Source of the DNA: Bacteroidota bacterium
Lineage (GTDB): Bacteria; Bacteroidota; Bacteroidia; Flavobacteriales; Weeksellaceae
Length of the DNA stretch: 64,000 bases
Reading direction: 5' to 3'
Assembly (NCBI GenBank): GCA_023386965.1
Contig: JAEWIR010000028.1
Span: forward strand, 47,835 to 111,834
Shown here: piece after piece, positions 60,759 through 64,000 of the stretch
Layout: every line of letters starts with the position of its first letter
Numbering within the stretch: the stretch's first letter is position 1
The notes under the pieces: model-generated
What the model was told of the DNA's origin: nothing
Seen by the model: only the letters and a program-made list of their open reading frames with translations
Database searches by the model: none
Made by a program: the position numbers and the translations under genes

Positions 60759-62286
60759 TTACCAGCAGTATTTATTGTTTTCTTTCTATTTTTACTAATC
60801 CTTGTCGTGTCGCTAAATATAAATTCCCATTGTCGTCAAAAGTCATTGTAGAAATGTAAGAAGTTGGAATATCAGAATTTTCATTGTGATAATTCTCCCA
60901 ACCATTCTTTAAGTCGTATCTTACTAAGCCAGCTCTGTCAGTAGAAATCCAAAGGACTTTTTCATTTTTGTCATACAGAACACAATTGGTATGGTTAAAT
61001 GGCATTCCTGAGTTTTCGGTCGTAAACTGTTTGAAAGTTCCATCTGTATAGCGAATTGCAATGCCTTCGTCATTGTTTACTTTTCCTTTTTCCTTTCTGT
61101 CAAACTCGAAAAGTGTGAAATAAAGATTTCCATTTTCGTCTTCATCCATTGATGTTATACACTTTCCCTTCAAAACTGTGGTTGAATTTTCGAAGTTTGT
61201 AACATTGCCGTTTTCATCAATCATTGCTGTGCCATCAAATGTTCCAATCCATATTCGGTTATGCGAGTCTTTTTTTGCGTAATAAACTCTATTCGATGGT
61301 AAATCTTTGTATTTGCTTTTATCTATCGTTATCCATTTTCCGTCTTTGTAAATGGTTAAACCTTTGTTGGAACAGAAATATAATTCATTTGTTTTAGGAT
61401 TGTTGATGATATCAAATGCTTTGTTAATACCAATTTCCGTTGAATCATATTTTACCCATTTTGTATTGTCGAAACTGTATATATTGTTTTTACCATAAGT
61501 CCATTTAACATTATTGTTGTCAGTTGCTAAAGCATAATACCCAAAAAACTTACCTTTTTCAGTAATATTCTGTTCTGCATTTTTAAATTCTTTCCCATCA
61601 AAAGTTACCAAACCTTCATCAACAGTCAACCAAACAAGTCCGTTTTTATCAATTGTGATATTGTCGTTCATATTGTTTGGAAGATTTGAATTACTCGAGT
61701 TCCAAACAGTTATTTTGTAATTCTTTAGATTGTCGTTTTTGTATTCGTAAGTTTTATTGTAAATCTCAGGACTGTTAGGTTTATCAAAAGATTTTTTGAA
61801 AGCATTCATATCAACCCGTTCAATCTGTCCCGAAATTTTATTGTCACTTATTGCAAAAATTAAATTTATTGAGGATTTTTCTTCATTCTTTCCACTTGTT
61901 ATTGCTGGTGTCCATTTCTTGAACTTGTTAAGTTCTTCAATAATTTTCAATGAAATAGAATTGTTTGATTGGTCAGTATGACTTAATACACAAGCACGAC
62001 CTTTTGAGTCAACAAGAACTTGAAATTTTACCGCACCTTTTATTCCTTGTAAGTTTAATTCCTTATTTAGTTTGTCTTGTAATTTTGCAAACTCTTTTTG
62101 ATCATAACCTGCTTTTGTGTCTCCACAGTCAAGGCAAAACTTTTCCGTCTTACAATTTTCTAGTTTTACTGGGAAAATGTTTTGCGCATATGCTTGAAAT
62201 GTCAAACCTGCAAAAAGGATAATAAGCGTTTTTCTCATTTATTATGTTTATTTATTGTAAGGTGTCGTTTTAATATTGCTGGTAAC
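60759..62286. other. Array module 3 (propeller gene)
   Basis: Begins TTACCAGCAG after G60758 and ends TGCTGGTAAC at 62286. GTTACCAGCA and TGCTGGTAAC are exact reverse complements over 10 bases. One gene on the minus strand fills the module, with 13 bases from its stop to one end and 48 from its start to the other. Confidence 0.6.
60772..62238 (-). CDS. Exported two-component-regulator-type propeller protein
   Basis: 488 residues. Signal peptide MRKTLIILFAGLTFQAYAQ. Residues about 60-125 resemble a TonB C-terminal fold (GAVKFQVLVDSKGRACVLSH...LNKFKKWTPAI). Residues 190-488 form a Reg_prop-type beta-propeller with repeated IDKNGLVWLTVDEGLVTF, DSHNRIWIGTFDGTAMI, DENGNLYFTLF and DDNGNLYLATRQGLV. 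There is no kinase or TM domain after the propeller, unlike hybrid two-component sensors. Function unknown. Confidence 0.8.
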   Translation of the reverse strand: MRKTLIILFAGLTFQAYAQNIFPVKLENCKTEKFCLDCGDTKAGYDQKEFAKLQDKLNKELNLQGIKGAVKFQVLVDSKGRACVLSHTDQSNNSISLKIIEELNKFKKWTPAITSGKNEEKSSINLIFAISDNKISGQIERVDMNAFKKSFDKPNSPEIYNKTYEYKNDNLKNYKITVWNSSNSNLPNNMNDNITIDKNGLVWLTVDEGLVTFDGKEFKNAEQNITEKGKFFGYYALATDNNNVKWTYGKNNIYSFDNTKWVKYDSTEIGINKAFDIINNPKTNELYFCSNKGLTIYKDGKWITIDKSKYKDLPSNRVYYAKKDSHNRIWIGTFDGTAMIDENGNVTNFENSTTVLKGKCITSMDEDENGNLYFTLFEFDRKEKGKVNNDEGIAIRYTDGTFKQFTTENSGMPFNHTNCVLYDKNEKVLWISTDRAGLVRYDLKNGWENYHNENSDIPTSYISTMTFDDNGNLYLATRQGLVKIERKQ

Positions 62287-62404
62287 GTCCCGGGCATTTC
62301 TGTAGCCGGGACTTTTAATATAAGTTTTTGTAAATATAACAAAAAGAACAGTCGGCGAAAGTCTTCATGAGGTAAACTTCAGCCCTGGTTACAGAAATGC
62401 CGTG
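62280..62404. repeat. attC-like palindrome d
   Basis: About 125 bases. Arms GGCATTTCTGTAgCCgGG and CCctGGtTACAGAAATGCC pair well. It begins TGGTAAC and ends with G before TTGTAGGTAG, the start of module 4. Confidence 0.65.
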
Positions 62405-62550
62405 TTGTAGGTAGCGCCATTTTTCAGGATCTTGAATTCGGCGGCAAAGTGCGCTGCATACTTCTTCAATTCAACCGAGGCAGTTTGGTCGAGTTCAGGT
62501 CGGTTTCGTGAGAAAAGAAGGGTGTTTTCGGGATTTACTATCAGCGGCAA
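62389..62550 (-). CDS. Possible very small protein gene in module 4
   Basis: A minus-strand frame is open from 62568 to TAA at 62389-62391 and reads LPLIVNPENTLLFSRNR...VELKKYAAHFAAEFKILKN...NTAFL. It looks protein-like (amphipathic helix) but has no ATG; a TTG at 62550 would give 53 residues. The stop falls inside palindrome d. Could be a fragment. Not recognised. Confidence 0.3.
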   Translation of the reverse strand: MPLIVNPENTLLFSRNRPELDQTASVELKKYAAHFAAEFKILKNGATYNTAFL

Positions 62551-62575
62551 GACTGTCAGTGGCGTTACCTACAAC
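62405..62575. other. Array module 4 (about 170 bp)
   Basis: Begins TTGTAGGTAGCGCCA after G62404 and ends TGGCGTTACCTACAAC at 62575. These are reverse complements in 15 of 16 positions, the strongest boundary match in the array. No clear gene apart from the small minus-strand frame. Confidence 0.6.
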
Positions 62576-62646
62576 GAAGCGCGGATTGGCGAAGTTTCCT
62601 CTGAAAGCTTGCTTTCCTGAGGGAATTTTGCCAATCCGCAGATGTG
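62569..62646. repeat. attC-like palindrome e
   Basis: CTACAACgaagcGCGGATTGGC (62581-62590) pairs with GCCAATCCGC (62630-62639), followed by GTGTTGAAG with G-TT at 62646-62648. About 78 bases, shorter than the others. Confidence 0.55.
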
Positions 62647-62749
62647 TTGAAGGTTTTTGCGGCAGCGAAAACGCTTTAACACATCTGCGGATGTAATCCG
62701 CGCTCCGATGTGCAAAAGTTGTAGCGGAGCGGAAACTTTTGCACATCGG
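62579..62749. repeat. Block of overlapping hairpins
   Basis: Three perfect hairpins overlap or nest: GCGGATTGGC/GCCAATCCGC (62581-62639), GCAGATGTGTT/AACACATCTGC (62638-62688), and CCGATGTGCAAAAGTT/AACTTTTGCACATCGG (62705-62749, 16-bp stem, 13-base loop). An outer GCGCGGATT/AATCCGCGC pair (62579-62587 with 62695-62703) encloses the first two. The arrangement looks like shrunken cassettes placed end to end. Confidence 0.65.
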
Positions 62750-62865
62750 TTTGCGGCTTGGCGCAGGCGGGATATTCCACTAACCAGCGTGCGGAGCCTA
62801 ACACTTTAAATATACAAATAAACTTGATTTAGAATTACTTCAGCCCCGCTTGCGCTAAGGCGCTG
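62730..62865. repeat. attC-like palindrome g
   Basis: CGGTTTGCGGCTTGGCGCaggCGGG ... CCCCGCTTGCGCtaaggCGCTG, ending with GTTAGTGGTAG; G-TT at 62865-62867. Middle contains GCGTGCGGAGCCTAAC. The uninterrupted CGCTGTTAG end shows what the crossover looks like without an IS. Confidence 0.68.
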
Positions 62866-63501
62866 TTAGTGGTAGTTTTGTTTTATGCTTTGAATCGAAA
62901 TATCAATCCAGTTTAAATACCACGTTAGAAAACCAGTCTTCAATTCGTTTTCATGAAAGTGTACTGGATAAATTCCACCGTCGTTCGCTCTATCATCAGT
63001 CCAGATGTTTCCACGTTCTTCTCCGGATATAATTAAATTGTCAAAGGTTCCGCAGCCTTGATGTGAAATTCGAATTATTCCGTCAGTCCACTTAGAGTCT
63101 TCGTATTCTTTCTCCCATGCCGAGTAGTCCTCGGAAGGGAAGTCGTCTAAATTCCACAAGGTTTTAAATCTAAATTCATTTGACAAATTAATGATGGCCG
63201 AATCCGTCTTGTCGAATGGAGTGTCATGTATACTTATTTCAAGTTGAAGCAAACCATAATTCGGACCAGCGCCTCCGTTTCCAATTGTTAAAAGAAAATT
63301 ACGATATTCTTCCGGCAAATGGACTTTATGTTCTTTTTCAAATTCAATGATTTGCTCTGAAGATAAAGTTGGGTTGAATTCATATCTATGATCTATTGCA
63401 CCAAACACTTGGAACGATTTATCTAGGGCTTTCAATTTTTCTAACCTGTCCCTTACTATTTCCAGAGTTTCCAATTGTATACTTTTATAATTACCACTAA
63501 C
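62866..63501. other. Array module 5 (SUKH gene)
   Basis: Begins TTAGTGGTAG after G62865 and ends TACCACTAAC at 63501. GTTAGTGGTA and TACCACTAAC are exact reverse complements over 10 bases. Confidence 0.6.
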
Positions 63502-63537
63502 GGTTTGCAGATTTGCGATGGGCGGGACTTTTACCAC
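62866..63537 (-). CDS. SMI1/KNR4 (SUKH) family protein
   Basis: Up to 223 residues. The SUKH core is visible: LSSEQIIEFEKEHKVHLPEEYRNFLLTIGNGGAGPNYGLLQLE and the C-terminal ISHQGCGTFDNLIISGEERGNIWTDD. SUKH proteins are often immunity proteins against contact-dependent or phage-type toxins; no toxin gene is in view. The only ATG (63537) lies inside palindrome h; the rest of the protein has no methionine, so the true start may be a TTG at 63474. The TAA stop is formed by the TTA of the module boundary GTTAGTGG. Confidence 0.8.
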   Translation of the reverse strand: MVKVPPIANLQTVSGNYKSIQLETLEIVRDRLEKLKALDKSFQVFGAIDHRYEFNPTLSSEQIIEFEKEHKVHLPEEYRNFLLTIGNGGAGPNYGLLQLEISIHDTPFDKTDSAIINLSNEFRFKTLWNLDDFPSEDYSAWEKEYEDSKWTDGIIRISHQGCGTFDNLIISGEERGNIWTDDRANDGGIYPVHFHENELKTGFLTWYLNWIDISIQSIKQNYH

Positions 63538-63620
63538 AAATGTTTATGCGGAGCACAGAACTTTCGGCTACCACAAAACTGTCTGCGGAGCACAAAACCC
63601 CGCCTATTGCAAATGTGCTG
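63493..63620. repeat. attC-like palindrome h
   Basis: CCACTAAC, GGTTTGCAGATTTGCGATGGGCGGG ... CCCCGCCTATTGCAAATGTGCTG. The arms pair over more than 20 positions. The middle holds ATGCGGAGCACAGAAC and CTGCGGAGCACAAAAC (a repeated TGCGGAGCACA). Borders IS copy C. Confidence 0.7.
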
Positions 63621-64000
63621 TGCCTGTTGCACAACGTCAATCAAATATACTTAAAAAGGGTGGACTGCAGTTTGAACTGCATTTGTATTGTTGTAAAAAG
63701 CTGAATAACAGTTGTGTATAAAGAATATTTTTCCTATTTTTAGTCATGCAGGGAAAGAAAAAATTCACACCGAAAATCTTCTATCAGCTCAGTCTGGACG
63801 CCTTGGTGCCGGAAGATAATTTCTACAGGAAAATCCAGACTTAGGCAAATGACAAAGTTCGCGCGTAGAGCCGGTTCTGGGCACTTTGATCAACTTCCAC
63901 AGTATGAAGAGAGTAAACACCCGCGGAATGCAGAATGCCAACAAACATGTTCTTATGGCTTCCTTAACCTACAATCTGAAGAAATATCTGAAATTCATCA
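63621..64000 (+). mobile_element. IS1182-type copy C, internally deleted, cut by the right edge
   Basis: Starts TGCCTGTTGCACAAC as copies A and B. The transposase start (ATG 63746, MQGKKKFTPKIFYQL) is followed at 63842 by TAG and the same filler AGGCAAATGACAAA as in copy A, then GTTCGCGCGTAGAGCCGGTTCTGG. After it the 3' part is undamaged (MKRVNTRGMQNANKHVLMASLTYNLKKYLKFI) and runs off the window. The short N-terminal reading and downstream part cannot be joined. Confidence 0.8.

Noticed and set aside
62569..62760. CRISPR array
   Set aside because: Repeats are palindromic but differ in sequence, overlap each other and have no regular spacers. No cas genes are present.

Overview
The window comes from a Bacteroidota chromosome, almost certainly a Flavobacteriia/Weeksellaceae member of the Chryseobacterium group. 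Evidence: promoter-like TAnnTTTG boxes in front of many genes and few Shine-Dalgarno sequences; a zinc-free L32, a THX protein and an N-terminally extended NusB; an exbB-exbD-exbD-tonB operon; a bacillithiol deacetylase (bshB1); a cytochrome-b type sdhCAB; and DUF3276, DUF2480 and DUF2723 proteins. No rRNA is present. One tRNA (His) is found.

From 1 to about 52.2 kb the window is ordinary core chromosome in short operons. 0-7 kb, minus strand: two sugar/surface-type genes, rocD, accC, accB, yceD-rpmF and pdxA. 7-10 kb: ribE, an NtrY-like histidine kinase and trmN6 in an overlapping plus-strand operon, then ftsE and rpmH. 11-20 kb: nrnA-type phosphoesterase, a DUF1304 gene broken by one in-frame TGA, a hydrolase, a YeiH transporter, a rhodanese lipoprotein, dsbD, tilS and an OmpA-family lipoprotein. 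20-27 kb: O-methyltransferase, NlpC/P60 peptidase, DUF1648, waaA and leuS. 27-34 kb: the TonB energy-transducing operon with a PstS-like lipoprotein and a TPR protein, then bshB1 and tRNA-His. 34-44 kb: yajC, DUF1573, nusB, ABC exporter, DUF3276, comEC, lpxB, DUF2480, DUF2723, DUF937, THX and SNase. 44-52 kb: aspS, sdhCAB and a TlpA-like lipoprotein that has lost its CXXC motif. 52.6-55 kb: a secreted S9 peptidase.

From about 55 kb to the right edge the window is accessory DNA of a different kind. An IS91-type transposase remnant is followed by what I read as an integron-like cassette array without a visible integrase (a CALIN). Gene modules are bounded by GTTxxxx...xxxxAAC ends that are complementary to each other within each module. 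They are separated by long imperfect palindromes of about 50-130 bp whose recurrent arms resemble CGGTTTGCGGC..GGCGGG and CCCGCC..GCAAAACCG, i.e. attC-like sites. The modules carry: a small exported protein; an AT-rich three-gene operon with a TIGR04255-like protein and two unknown proteins; an exported propeller protein; a tiny roughly 170-bp module; and a SMI1/KNR4 (SUKH) protein. Three copies of an IS1182-type element all lie exactly at the crossover end of an attC-like palindrome. Two of them are short, internally deleted derivatives with the same junction, and the long one is inactivated. Identification of the modules as integron cassettes is inference from sequence architecture; the boundaries and repeats themselves are directly visible.
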